Assembly: GCA_021018815.1 (NCBI GenBank)
Contig: JAITYX010000012.1
Location: 4,885,001 to 4,949,000 of the forward strand
Direction: 5' to 3'
Length of the DNA stretch: 64,000 nt
DNA from: Talinum fruticosum
Taxonomy: Eukaryota > Streptophyta > Magnoliopsida > Caryophyllales > Talinaceae
Part shown: one piece after another, positions 54,786 to 64,000 of the stretch
Numbering within the stretch: position 1 is the stretch's first letter
How the letters are laid out: the number at the start of each line of letters is the position of its first letter
Position numbers and translations under genes: made by a program
Notes under the pieces: model-generated
What the model saw: only the letters and a program-made list of their open reading frames with translations
Databases searched by the model: none
What the model was told of the DNA's origin: nothing

Positions 54786-56342
54786 TGAAGACTCGGACTT
54801 TACATCTCACCTTTCGAGTTCTATCAAGGGAATCAGGTATAAGACTTTCTCACTTATAAAGTTTTGATTCCAAGTCACTCCCTGTGTCTTAGAAACTTTT
54901 CTAAGTGATATGGTATTTTCTCTAAGTGTTATAGAAATTATCTCATGCATTAATGCATGACTCGTGTGACTCGGAAAGCATATCCGCACTCACCATGCTT
55001 CACTCGGTTCCGAGTCAATCAACACTCAAATATATCGCATGATTCAAACACTATGTTTTCTGCGCTCTAACTCTGGTATCTTAGTTTGAATTCATGATCG
55101 ATCTAGATCAAGTTTATTTCCTCCGATATTCTTTAGTTAACTTGATTCTCTTTTAGATTGACTCGGATGGAATTTTGAGTATCATGAATATTAGACTCGA
55201 GAAAATTCCATTTCTTTTCCGACGCATATAATTAGTCACTTAATTATCATAATTATATCATTATCCGTGTCTAATCTTGGACCAAAGTATTTTATACTTT
55301 GAGAACCAAATCGATTTACTTTTGTAGGTGATTCAAACGAGGCTATCCTATATTTGAATTATAAAAGTAACCGGCTTCAAAACGTTAAATCACCAGCGAG
55401 AAAAGGCTTTTTCCACCTCCGACCTAGCCTCGGACACTATGTCGTGGTTGTCCGTTTCCGTAAATGGAAATCTGCAACATGAAGCTCAACGGTGATTTCC
55501 ACCTAACTTTTGAAGACACCGCCAGTCGTTTTAGGCACTTCCAAGGGAGTCAAGAGCCATTGTCTAATGCTCATATTTTAACGGATATTTTTGAGTGACT
55601 CGGAAAATCCTTCACAACGATTATAAAGGAACTTCCAGATCGGAAGATGGACACAACGGCTAAGCTGCCTGGTCATCTATAAATAGAAGCCAACTCTCAA
55701 GACTTGAAGATTGCCAAATCTATTGTTAATACACATACTTGATCAAAAATCATTGTATTCATTCTCAATCTTTTACTTACAACTCCAATTCCGTAATTCA
55801 TTATATTCCGAGTTGTAAGGTCCTGTACTCGATTACAAACACTCTCTTTCTTACTTTCTAAGTAAGGTCCCTTGACCGAGCTGTAAGGGTTAACTCAGCT
55901 CAGCTTGTCCCTAGCTGTAAGGGTTATCTCGACTAGGAAGTACTAGATCGGATAAGGGAATTTCTGAGTCAAGGAAAAACTTGTAAGGAGTTGTCTAAGG
56001 TAGCAACTCGGGTTGAGTCAGCCTACTGTATTTTGTGGATTCAAAATAGTGGATTTGACTTCATGCTTGGATTAGCACGGTCCGTGGTTTTCCGTCCCAG
56101 GAGGGTTTCCACGTACTTTCGAATTATTACTTTTCCGAGTACATTCTAGACTCGGACAGCTTTGAATTGTGCTTAATCTATTTCTTTAATCATCTTTGAA
56201 TTCCGAGTTAGTTTATTTGCTGAGTTTATCTTTAACTCTCACTCTCTTTAGAGTCATATCTATTTTAAATTTCAAGTAAATTTCATCATCACCCTATTCA
56301 CCCCCTCTAGGGTGACTTAGCCTCTCCTCGAGCAAACCTTCA
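54786..56342 (+). repeat. 5' LTR of copia E
   Basis: 1557 bp from TGAAGACTCGGACTTTACAT to GAGCAAACCTTCA, with five-base inverted ends TGAAG/CTTCA. TATA box TATAAATAG at 55678-55686. Rich in ACTCGG and CCGAGT. Confidence 0.92.
55678..55686 (+). promoter_or_regulatory. LTR TATA box of copia E
   Basis: GGTCATCTATAAATAGAAGC; matching boxes are in the B and D LTRs. Transcription would start about 30 bases later, placing U3 at roughly 54786-55710. Confidence 0.65.
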
Positions 56343-56344
56343 AT

Positions 56345-56356
56345 TGGTATCAGAGC
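56345..56356 (+). other. Primer binding site of copia E
   Basis: TGGTATCAGAGC, two bases after the LTR, the standard plant initiator-Met tRNA primer site. Confidence 0.9.
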
Positions 56357-56403
56357 CTAGCCTTTCGGAGAAGGATCTAACCGTCCAAAGGTCTAAAGAT
56401 CAA

Positions 56404-57900
56404 ATGGCTCGTAACAACGGAGAGTTTGATGAAGGAAGATCTTCCAGGAAACCACCAAAGTTCAAAGGATCCAACTTTGTGCACTGGAAGAAACGCATGG
56501 AATATTTCCTCCTGGATCATGATGAAGATGTCCGGAACATCATACAACAAGGAAACTACATTCCCATGAAGACAGAAGGAACACGAATCGTGCCCAAAAC
56601 AAAGGCTGAGTTCACAGTGATGAAGCTGAAAAGTTCAAAAAGAACTTCAAGGCTATGAACATTCTTATGTGCGCCATCAGCTTAGAAGAATACAACCGAG
56701 TATCTCGCTCGTGATACCGCCAAAGAAGTGTGGGACACCCTGGTCAACACTTATGAAGGTACAAGCCAGGTCAGACAAGCGAAGATAAGCCAATATCTTC
56801 ATAAATATGAGCTATTCAAGATGGAGCCGAAGAAAACATCACTCGGATGTTTATTCGATTTACATAGATTACCAATAATCTCAAATCTCTGGGTAAAAAG
56901 ATTTCCCACGAGGAAATGTGCAGAAAGATACTCGAAGCGTACCCATGAAAAGATGGGGTCCCAAGGTGACAGCTATCAAAGAGGCTCAAAACATATCTCT
57001 ACTAAAGCCGGACGAACTCATTGGGAAGCTTCTCACCCATGAGATGCACCTGGATGAGGCGGATGCAGAGGTCAGCACTAAAAAGAACATTGTGCTTGAA
57101 GGCCTCGAAACCGAGAGAAGAAGGTCCGAGTTCCTCCGACTCAAAAGAGGATCCCATGGCACTTACTGCTAGAGGCTTCAAGAGAATGATGAAGCAGAAG
57201 AGATGGGATAAGAAGCCAAAAGAAGAGTTCTATAAGAAAGACAAGAAGGATAGAAAAGGTAAATACTCTTCTACTTCAAAGTTATCTTTGACTAAGAACT
57301 CTAGATGCTTTGAATGTGGCAGCAAGGAACACATAGTCAAAGACTGTCCAAAGAGAAAACGATACAGAAAGAAGAAAAAGGCTATGATGGCCACATGGAG
57401 TGACGAGGACTCATCCGAAGATGACGAGGACTCGGATGACTCAAAGCGTCCGATGGCACTTTCCGACTCGAAGTGGAAACAGAGTCGGACTCGGATCAAT
57501 TAGACAATGAGGAAGCTAATCCTCAAGAGGTAATTGAGTACTTTCTCAAATTCTCCAAAGCTAATTTAGCTAAATATATTTTCACTTTGGAAGAGACGTC
57601 CAATTCTAATTCCTCTCACTTTAAAGAACATTTTGAGTCAATTTCCTTTGAGACCATCTCTTTAAAAAATGAGTTGGAAAAGCTGAGACTCACACTCGAG
57701 AGAACTCAAGACTAGTGCTCAAATTAATGAGACTGAGTCCGAGTTACTCGGAAGAGAAAATGAGCAGCTAAAGCAAAAGCTCAATGAGTCTCAAGATCTT
57801 GTTTTAAAGTTGACTCAAGGTCAGAAAAACCTTAACATGCTCTTGGGATCTCAATGTGTCTCCTTCAGAAAGGAAGGTCTTGGTTTTAACAAAGAGAAGG
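56404..57900 (+). pseudogene. Copia E gag, frameshifted
   Basis: Start MARNNGEFDEGRSSRKPPKF. Then HWKKRMEYFLLDHDEDV, a shift near 56640, VRQAKISQYLHKYELFKMEP, further shifts, SLLKPDELIGKLLTHEMHLD, the acidic/Ser-rich block before DPMALTARGFKRMMKQKR, a basic stretch and an intact zinc knuckle CFECGSKEHIVKDC (57309-57350). An acidic region and a coiled-coil-like end (SLKNELEKLRLTLERTQ, 57660-57712) follow. Gag packages RNA; some Sirevirus Gags bind dynein light chain through this C-terminal part. At least four frameshifts. Confidence 0.82.
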
Positions 57901-58200
57901 AATCCAATTCCTACTCGGAACTTTCCGAGTTAAAAGAGTGCAAAGGTGGAAAAGTCACTCTTGGAGATGATAGCAAAGGCAAGATAATTAGGATAGGCAA
58001 GATTGGAAAGGGAAGCAATCTGGTCAGCCCAGTTTACCTTGTCAAGGGATTAAAGTACAATATGCTCAGGCATATCTCAATTATGTGATAAAGGTCAAGA
58101 GGTAAGATTCACTCAAACCAACTGTTACATCTTTGATGACACTACCAAGGAGATCAAACTCTTAGGTAAGAGATCGGGTAACACTTACATTATTCCTCTC
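57901..58200 (+). pseudogene. Copia E protease, active site deleted
   Basis: The frame runs from Gag-linker NKEKESNSYSELSELKECKG directly into GKVTLGDDSKGKIIRIGKIG and PVYLVKGLKYN. The catalytic part (YLDSGCSRHM in the family) is missing, compared with 29900-30240 of copia D. The join falls at a repeated CTCGGA-CTTT-type sequence, suggesting a microhomology deletion. Confidence 0.75.
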
Positions 58201-58209
58201 TCTCGACCC

Positions 58210-59250
58210 TAGTCAAAATCTATCTTGTTTAAAAGCATCACTTCACAATGACTCATGGAAATGGCATCATACATTAGGCCATGTTAGCATGCATACTATT
58301 AAGAAATTGGCATCTCATGGTTTAGTTAGAGGATTGCCCAATTGTGCTTTCAAGAAAGACAAAGTCTCGTGAAGCTTGCACAAGAGGGAAACAAGTCGGA
58401 TCATCATTCAAATCACTTAAGATAGTTTCCATATCCAAGGTGCTTGAACTGGTACATATGGACTTATGTGGTGAAATCCCCGTTAAGAGCCTCCGAGGTA
58501 AATCATATGTACTTGTTATTATTGATGATTATTCACGATTTACCTGGGTGTGTTTTCTTAAGCACAAAAATGAAGCATTCAAGGAGTTCAAGCAAGCTCT
58601 GCAGAAAATCCAAGTTGAGTCTCAAACTCGGATCTAGAGAATTTGAACCGACCATGGAAGGGAGTTCGACTACTCGGAATTCTTTTGTGACAAGAATGGT
58701 ATCTCTCACAACTTCTCAGCACCAAGAACTCCTCAAAAAAATGGAGTAGTGGAGAGAAAGAACACAACTCTTGAAGAAATAGCTAGGACAATGATGATTG
58801 AGCACAATCTACCCTCCTATTTCGGGCCGAGGCAATCAACACAGACCAACTACACGTTGAAGAGATGCCTCATCGGACCCATTCTGAAGAAAACACCTTA
58901 TGAGCTCTACAAAGGGAAGAAACCCAATATTTCCTATTTCAAACCCTTTGGATGTAAGTGTTTTGTTCACAACAATGGTAAGGATCACCTGACCAAGTTT
59001 GATGCTCGGTCGGATGAAGGTATTTTTCTAGGTTATTCATCTCATAGTAAAGCTTATCGCATTTTCAATAAGATAACTAACAAAGTGGAAGAAAGCATCC
59101 ACGTTTTGTTTGATGAGATTGAACAGAAAAACCCACCGAATCATCATTCTCGGATCCGAAGCTTAGCAGAGATGATGACCTTGACAAAAGGGAGCCTATC
59201 GAGAATCAAACCAAACCAACTCGTAATGAAGTCACTTAGAACGAAGTGAC
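58210..59250 (+). pseudogene. Copia E integrase
   Basis: Zinc region SWKWHHTLGHVSMHTIKKL, with the C-C pair reduced by a shift (EACTRGKQVG). Core: LVHMDLCGEIPVKSLRGKSY, FTWVCFLKHKNEAFKEF, TDHGREFDYSEFFCDKNGI, GVVERKNTTLEEIART, then PYELYKGKKPNISYFKPFG, DHLTKFDARSDEGIFLGYSS and VLFDEIEQ. Asp, Asp and Glu of the D,D-35-E triad are visible (DLCG, DHGR, VERKN). A stop after QVESQTRI and a short shift remain. It has lost the usual LWAEA stretch: FGPRQSTQT stands there. Confidence 0.85.
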
Positions 59251-60350
59251 TCAGAATGAGACAACTCAAGAGGCCGCTCGTAATGTTGAAGAACAATCTG
59301 ATGAACAAGATTACTCGTAACAAGCTTCGAAGATCAAGCGAGTTCAGCCTATAGATCCGGTGAATCGGAGAACAGGTAAAGCATTCAAGTATGCTTCTAG
59401 TCATTCACTAGAAAACATATTATCTAATATCAACAAGTGGGTTAAGAACTCATTCCTCTCTTTAGAATCTATGTGCATTGACTGCATTCATTTCATTAAT
59501 CGAGCCCAAAAATGCACTAGAGGCCCTAAATGAACCTGAATGGGTAGAGGCCATACAAGAGGAACCCAATCAATTCGAAAGAAACTAAGTCCGGACTTTG
59601 ACCAAACGACCTTCCGACCACCCAGTCATAGGAACCAAATGGGTTTTCAAGAACAAACTGGATGAAGGTGGGTTGGTAGTCAAAAATAAGGCTAGACTTG
59701 TGGCTCAAGAGTACAATTAGGAAGAAGGGATTGATTGTGGGGAAACCTTCGCACCTATTGCTAGAATTAAAGCCATTAGAATCCTGTTGGTATTTGCATC
59801 TAGCATGAATATCAAGTTATATCAAATGGATGTTAAGTGTGCTTTTCTCAATGGTTTTATCGAAGAGGAAGTCTATGTCGAGCAGACCTCCTAGTTTTGA
59901 AAACTAAGAATTTCCAAATCATGTTTTCAAACTTTAAAAAGATCTTTATGGTCTTAAACAAGCTCCCGGAGCTTGGTACGAAAGACTCGAGCAATTTCTT
60001 GGTTCAAAATGATTTTAGAAGAGGTCAGATTGACAAGACTCTCTTTATAAAAACCAAGGGGAAAGATTTCCTTATCGCTCAAATTTATGTTGATGATATA
60101 ATTTTTGGAGCTACTAATGAAATTCCGTGTCGAGACTTTTCCGAGTTAATGAATCAGGAATGTCAAATGAGTATGATGGGAGAACTCAATTTCTTCCTTG
60201 GTCTACAAATCAAGCAAGACAAAGATAGAATCTATGTCCATCAACCAAAGTACACCAAGGAGTTGCTGAAAAAATATAAACTCCAAGATGCAAAGCATGC
60301 AGCTACACCTATGAGCAACGAACATAAAACTTGACTCGGATGAGAAAGGT
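59251..60350 (+). pseudogene. Copia E reverse transcriptase
   Basis: PEWVEAIQEEPNQFERN-like linker, then [59 protein letters not shown], a frameshift with stops at 59890-60000, then KTLFIKTKGKDFLIAQIYVD, DIIFGATNEI and MGELNFFLGLQIKQD. YVDDIIF (about 60086-60106) has both catalytic Asp residues. TKELLKKYKLQDAKHAATPM closes the domain. Confidence 0.85.
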
Positions 60351-61026
60351 AAAGGAATAGATCGAAACTCTATCGAGGTATGATTAGATCTTTGCTATAT
60401 CTTACTTCAAGTAGACCGGACATAATGTTTAGTGTCTGTCTATGTGCAAGATTTCAAGCTAATCCCAAAGAATCACATCTCACTCGTAGTGAAGAGAATA
60501 TTTAGATATCTTGTAGGGACTCGGAATTTAGGTCTGTGGTACTCAAGAGACTCATATCCGACTCTCACTGGATACTCGGATGTTGATTACGCTGGACACA
60601 AAGTTGATAGAAAGAGTACTTCAGGAGCTTGCCAATTTCGAGTCAATCCTTAATATCTTGGCACTCAAAGAAGCAAAACTCAGTAGCTCTATCAACTGCC
60701 GAGGCTGAGTATATTGTAGCTGGAGTATGCTGCGCTCGGATCTTATGGATAAAGCAACACTTGAGAGATCTTAGACTTACTTTCAAATCGGTTCCAATCA
60801 AGTGTGATAATTAGAGTGCGATTAGCATCACCAAAAATCCAGTTCAAGCACTCAAAGACAAAACATATTGAGGTCGGTATCATTTCTTAAGAGACCATTC
60901 TGAGAAAGGTGATATTGAACTCAATTTCATTCCTAGCAATCTTCAACTAGCTGATATCTTTACTAAGCCGCTTGGTGAGGATCAGCTTTGTTTTATTAGG
61001 AATGAGCTTGGTATGTTAAATGCATA
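60351..61026 (+). pseudogene. Copia E RNase H and end of pol
   Basis: SVYVQDFKLIPKNHISLVVK is a decayed form of SVCLCARFQANPKESHL. Then RNLGLWYSRDSYPTLTGYSD, VDYAGHKVDRKSTSGACQF, a shift, ISWHSKKQNSVALSTAEAEY, KQHLRDL, a stop in CDN-SAI, and DIELNFIPSNLQLADIFTKP, ending RNELGMLNA with TAA at 61027-61029. The Asp of SDVDYAG and the Glu-Asp catalytic positions are visible. Confidence 0.82.
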
Positions 61027-61029
61027 ATT

Positions 61030-61681
61030 ATGTGCTTTCTATGTGAAAACTTCTTTGCATGATTATGTGTTATGTGTTTAGAATCCATTAGTAGCCATCA
61101 CTTCAATTGACTTAGTGATACTGAGCCAATAGTTTATTAGTTGCTTCCAGCTTTTGAGTCACTCGAAACCGAGCTGAGTCGACTCGGACATTGAGAAAAA
61201 TGAACATCAATCTTCCGAAATCATCTCTAAATAAGTGGAGAATTTGAGATTTTCTTTTTAAAAATCTTTTTCTCTCTCTCACGCGTTGTTATCGGACTAC
61301 TAGCCGTTGGAAGGCAACCGCTAGAATTCTAACCGTTGAAGGAGAGAACCGTCACATCGGTCTAAGGTGACTGTTGAAAGAGCTGAGTTAGAACGGATAC
61401 TCGAAGGACGATTATTTTCTTCTATAAATAGCGACTATTCTCCTTCATTTCGTTACTTTACTTTTCACTTACTCTCTCTCTCGAAATCAAACCTTCGCGC
61501 ATAAGGTCTCTCGCTTCTACAGCGACTTACTCATAATTTGAAACTTTGTGAAGATCATCTCAAGTAAGCTCACCGCTTCTCAACTCTTTCTTCTACTCTT
61601 TTACTTTTTCTCTCTTACTCTCTTTGAGTTCTTCTTCCCTCATCCTTCTCAAGATTTCCTACTCTCTTTTTTTCTTCAAAG
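61030..61681 (+). promoter_or_regulatory. Internal promoter and leader of the copia E extra gene
   Basis: TCTATAAATAGCGAC with the TATA box at 61431-61440, about 245 bases before the ATG at 61682. Downstream is CATCTCAAGTAAGC (donor-like GTAAG at 61564) and then a TC-rich tract ending TTTTTTCTTCAAAG immediately before the ATG, which could act as an acceptor. The pol-to-gene distance is 655 bases. Confidence 0.6.
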
Positions 61682-63300
61682 ATGACAAAAAGAGGTTCTC
61701 ACCGTGACTTTCTTGGATCCTCTACAAAGAAGCCCCACACAAAAAGCCAAGAAGGACCTTCAAATTCTAAACCTATTGTCACCCAAAGATCTTGTGCTGG
61801 ATGATATGTTCTTCCTAACCACCAAATTTTTGTGGTTGCCTCACATCTAATCAACAGGGTGTATAATTTTCTTTGTTTCAGCGAGTTCATATACCCTGAA
61901 CTCGTATATGAGTTTTACACTCATCTTACCAGCTTCGAAGGTGTTCTGACCTCCGGGGTTCGTAACATAACGATTCGCATTAACACCTCTCTTCTCCATC
62001 GTCTGTTCAAGGTCTCTTCTCTCTTCTTGAACAGCAATCCAATTCCTTTCACCGAGGTTGCCGACGACTTCTTTGAAAAGAATGCCAAAGAGTTCCCCGG
62101 TCACGCAAAAATTTTCCGTGACTCGCCTAAGGTCGAAGCACGTCTTTTGTGCTTCTTGCCGATGAGAACCTTCTTCTCTCAGCACTCTAGCAAAGAGAAT
62201 CCCAACTCCAAACACCTCAAAGCTCTCTTTGACATTCTCGAGGGCTACGAAGTAGACCTCTTTCCTCTATCATTGAGCAAATGGCAGTGTGCCAGCTCAA
62301 CTCCAAAATAAGAAGAACACCTCTCTTCCTTTCGGTGCTCTTCTCACCCTTGTTTTCAAACAATTCAAAGTTCCTCTTCCCTCAGATCCAAACGCTGTTT
62401 TTGAGGCTCCCGTTGTTGTCGGCAAAAAGGAACTTCAGGGGTATGGATATCCAGAGACCCAACCTGGTATCCGGGTACACAGCTCGTAGCCGAGGCCAAC
62501 TTCTTCGCCTCGGACTCGAAAGACACCCCCTTTCTCTTCCCGCCCCACCTGGTGGTGCTTCCACCTCAGGTGCTTCTAAGTCTCTTACTTCTATTTTGTC
62601 CTCCGCCTTCATGGACAAAATCAGCTCTGTGTCCTTGGAATTCAAGGACATACTCTGGTCATTTAAGACTATCTTTCTCGTCTATGACCATAAACTAGAA
62701 AACTACCTAGTTCGAAATCCGAGAGCAGCGAGAACTCGCTCATTGAGATGAAGGCCCTAGTGAAGGAGCAGAGGGAGCTGATAGAGCTTCTCCAGGAGAG
62801 ACGGTCTAAGACAGTTCGAGACCAAGCCGACTCGGACACATCTAAAGAGTCCTCGAGCCCGGCCAAGACCTCCTCGGATAGAGGCTAGGAGGAAGAAGAA
62901 GATCAAGAAGAAGCAGAAGTCGAGGAGCTCGCGGCTGAGGCAGCTCCTTCCGGCGAAGGGGAGGAGCAAAAGGAAGAACAAGGAACAACACTCGAGGGTC
63001 ACAAGTGCTCCTAAAGCTCAACCGGAAGTGCTCGACTCGCATGGCAGCCTCGAGTGGGTCGAAGACCTTGCTGCACAAGGACAATCGGCAGCGGGTCGGC
63101 CTGAGCAGATCCCTCCAACTGCCAAGATACAAGAGGAAGAACCTCTGGATCCCCTCGTTCGGGTCAGCCACTCGAATTGAGCCTATACCAGAGATCCCCG
63201 TCCTCCCTCCGCCATGCTCAAGCACATCGTCAAGATCCTATCAGCGCCGGCGCTCCGCTCGTCCTTCTTCTTCCACTCGAGACAAACCCATCCCCTTCTT
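61682..63300 (+). pseudogene. Extra post-pol gene of copia E
   Basis: Start MTKRGSHRDFLGSSTKKPHT, a basic N-terminus; a stop and shift near 61800. From 61832: FLCFSEFIYPELVYEFYTHL, GVRNITIRINTSLLHRLFKV, FLNSNPIPFTEVADDFFEKN, RLLCFLPMRTFFSQHSSKEN and LFDILEGYEVDLFPLS; then, shifted, TSLPFGALLTLVFKQFKVPL; a Pro/Gly-rich middle with PPGGASTSGASKSL; LVKEQRELIELLQERRSKTV as a coiled coil (62757-62816); and an acidic tail of Glu/Ala/Asp (62880-62990). Estimated intact length is 480-520 residues. PELVYEFYTHL resembles the 'putative plant transposon protein' domain. No transmembrane helix or signal peptide is clear, so an envelope role is not supported directly. Confidence 0.68.
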
Positions 63301-63643
63301 AATTTCTCCATCTTTTATTTACATTTTTTTTGGTTTGTCGAGACATCAAACTTGTACTTCTTGTATGCTTCCCTTTTTTTTTTTTTTTGCTTAAAGGCAA
63401 GGGGAGAATAGTTAAAAAATTTGTTGTCTTGTCTAGGGGAGTCTCTCTCTCTCACTCTGTACATACTTTTCTTTCAATTCAATGAAATTATGCATTTTGT
63501 TCCAATTCTATGAGTACAATGATAAATGCAAGCATTTCGAGTTTCCATCTTATATATTCTCTTACTTAGCATCTTCGTTAAAATAAATGCTTTTCATAGC
63601 TAATTGTTGAGTATCTATTTTGTTGCTTCATCAAAAGGGAGAT
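63301..63643 (+). other. 3' untranslated region and polypurine tracts of copia E
   Basis: A T15-type run (63374-63388) precedes AAAGGCAAGGGGAGAATAG (63394-63412), the first PPT-like motif. The final PPT TCAAAAGGGAGAT (63631-63643) abuts the LTR. AATGAAATTATGCATT near 63481 may hold a polyadenylation signal. Confidence 0.7.
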
Positions 63644-64000
63644 TGAAGACTCGGACTTTACATCTCACCTTTCGAGTTCTATCAAGGGAATCACGTATAA
63701 GACTTTCTCACTTATAAAGTTTTGATTCTAAGTCATTCCCTATGTCTTAGAAACTTTTCTGAGTGATATGGTATTTTCTCTAAGTGTTATAGAAATTATC
63801 TCATGCATTTATGGATGACTCTGTGTGACTCGTAAAGCATATCCGCACTCACCATGCTTCACTCGGTTCCGAGTCAATCAACACTCAAATATATCGCATG
63901 ATTCAAACACTATGTTTTCTGCGCTCTAACTCCGGTATCTTAGTTTGAATTCATGATCGAGTCTAGATCAAGTTTATTTCCTCCGATATTCTTTAGTTAA
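63644..64000 (+). repeat. 3' LTR of copia E, first 357 bp
   Basis: TGAAGACTCGGACTTTACAT and onward matches 54786-55142 with about nine substitutions and two single- or few-base indels. It continues beyond the window. Confidence 0.92.

Larger units (their letters stand above)
54786..64000 (+). mobile_element. Copia E (Sirevirus-like), nearly complete, 3' end beyond window
   Basis: LTR, PBS, gag, protease remnant, integrase, RT, RNase H, internal promoter, extra gene, two PPT motifs and 357 bp of the 3' LTR. Comparing the visible part of the two LTRs by eye shows about nine substitutions and two indels in 357 bases. It lies in a family T gypsy LTR; left flank GCCGA is the candidate duplication. 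A Sirevirus affiliation is based on the PBS, repeated PPTs, long LTRs, coiled-coil Gag and post-pol gene. Confidence 0.85.

Noticed and set aside
61847..62651. Minus-strand frames opposite the extra gene of copia E
   Set aside because: They are the antisense of a conserved coding region and show no motif of their own.
61682..63300. Calling the extra gene a retroviral-type envelope
   Set aside because: Position fits, but no signal peptide, fusion peptide or clear transmembrane helix can be seen.
1..64000. tRNA, rRNA, bacterial-type operons or ribosome sites
   Set aside because: None could be supported. The only tRNA-related sequences are the primer sites of the retrotransposons.

Overview
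This window is plant nuclear DNA made almost entirely of transposable elements; I see no host gene, tRNA, rRNA or CRISPR array. It contains long Ty1/copia elements with a Sirevirus-like layout, Ty3/gypsy elements of at least two lineages (a chromovirus and Tat-like pol), and En/Spm (CACTA) DNA transposons with TNP2/TNPA-type genes. The TGGTATCAGAGC primer site, CACTA termini and TNP2-like proteins point to a flowering plant. Species cannot be told. Every coding region is broken by stops or frameshifts, so most genes are given as pseudogenes.

Layout. 1-1491: non-autonomous CACTA-1, inserted in CACTA-2 (1492-4740, minus), itself inserted in a gypsy gag gene (4744-5280, minus). 5281-9095: 3' half of copia B (minus): LTR plus an extra gene found between pol and the 3' LTR. 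9096-11500: AT-rich, unassigned. 11640-13993: Tat-type gypsy pol remnant (minus), abutting a gypsy LTR (13994-15770) with polypurine tract and a region carrying an opposite-strand TATA box. 16976-17267: leader of the extra gene of copia C1, cut by chromovirus gypsy A (17268-38947).

Gypsy A keeps both LTRs, but its 3' LTR holds a 14.8 kb CACTA element (CACTA-4, 23541-38374; TSD CAA). CACTA-4's TNP2 gene is cut by copia D (28921-36146, minus), whose LTR holds a probable solo LTR (32554-35430). Removing CACTA-4 and one TSD leaves a 1219 bp 3' LTR against 1218 bp for the 5' LTR. Copia C1 resumes at 38948; its extra gene is fused near 39850 to the gag of copia C2, which continues through pol (to 44134), an internal promoter and a second full copy of the extra gene (44713-46150). 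46749-51382: CACTA-3 remnant with TNPA-like and protease-like exons, interrupted by a gypsy LTR. 51383-54785: two gypsy LTRs in inverted orientation. 54786-64000: copia E, the youngest element, with 5' LTR, PBS, gag, pol, extra gene, PPT and the first 357 bp of the 3' LTR.

Most notable: (1) the extra post-pol gene of the copia family, present in four copies, three of which keep a TCTATAAATA box and pyrimidine-rich leader upstream, suggesting its own internal promoter; (2) two adjacent ~600 bp foldback hairpins inside CACTA-4 that could make double-stranded RNA; (3) the extra gene-gag fusion; (4) the precisely resolvable five-layer nest.
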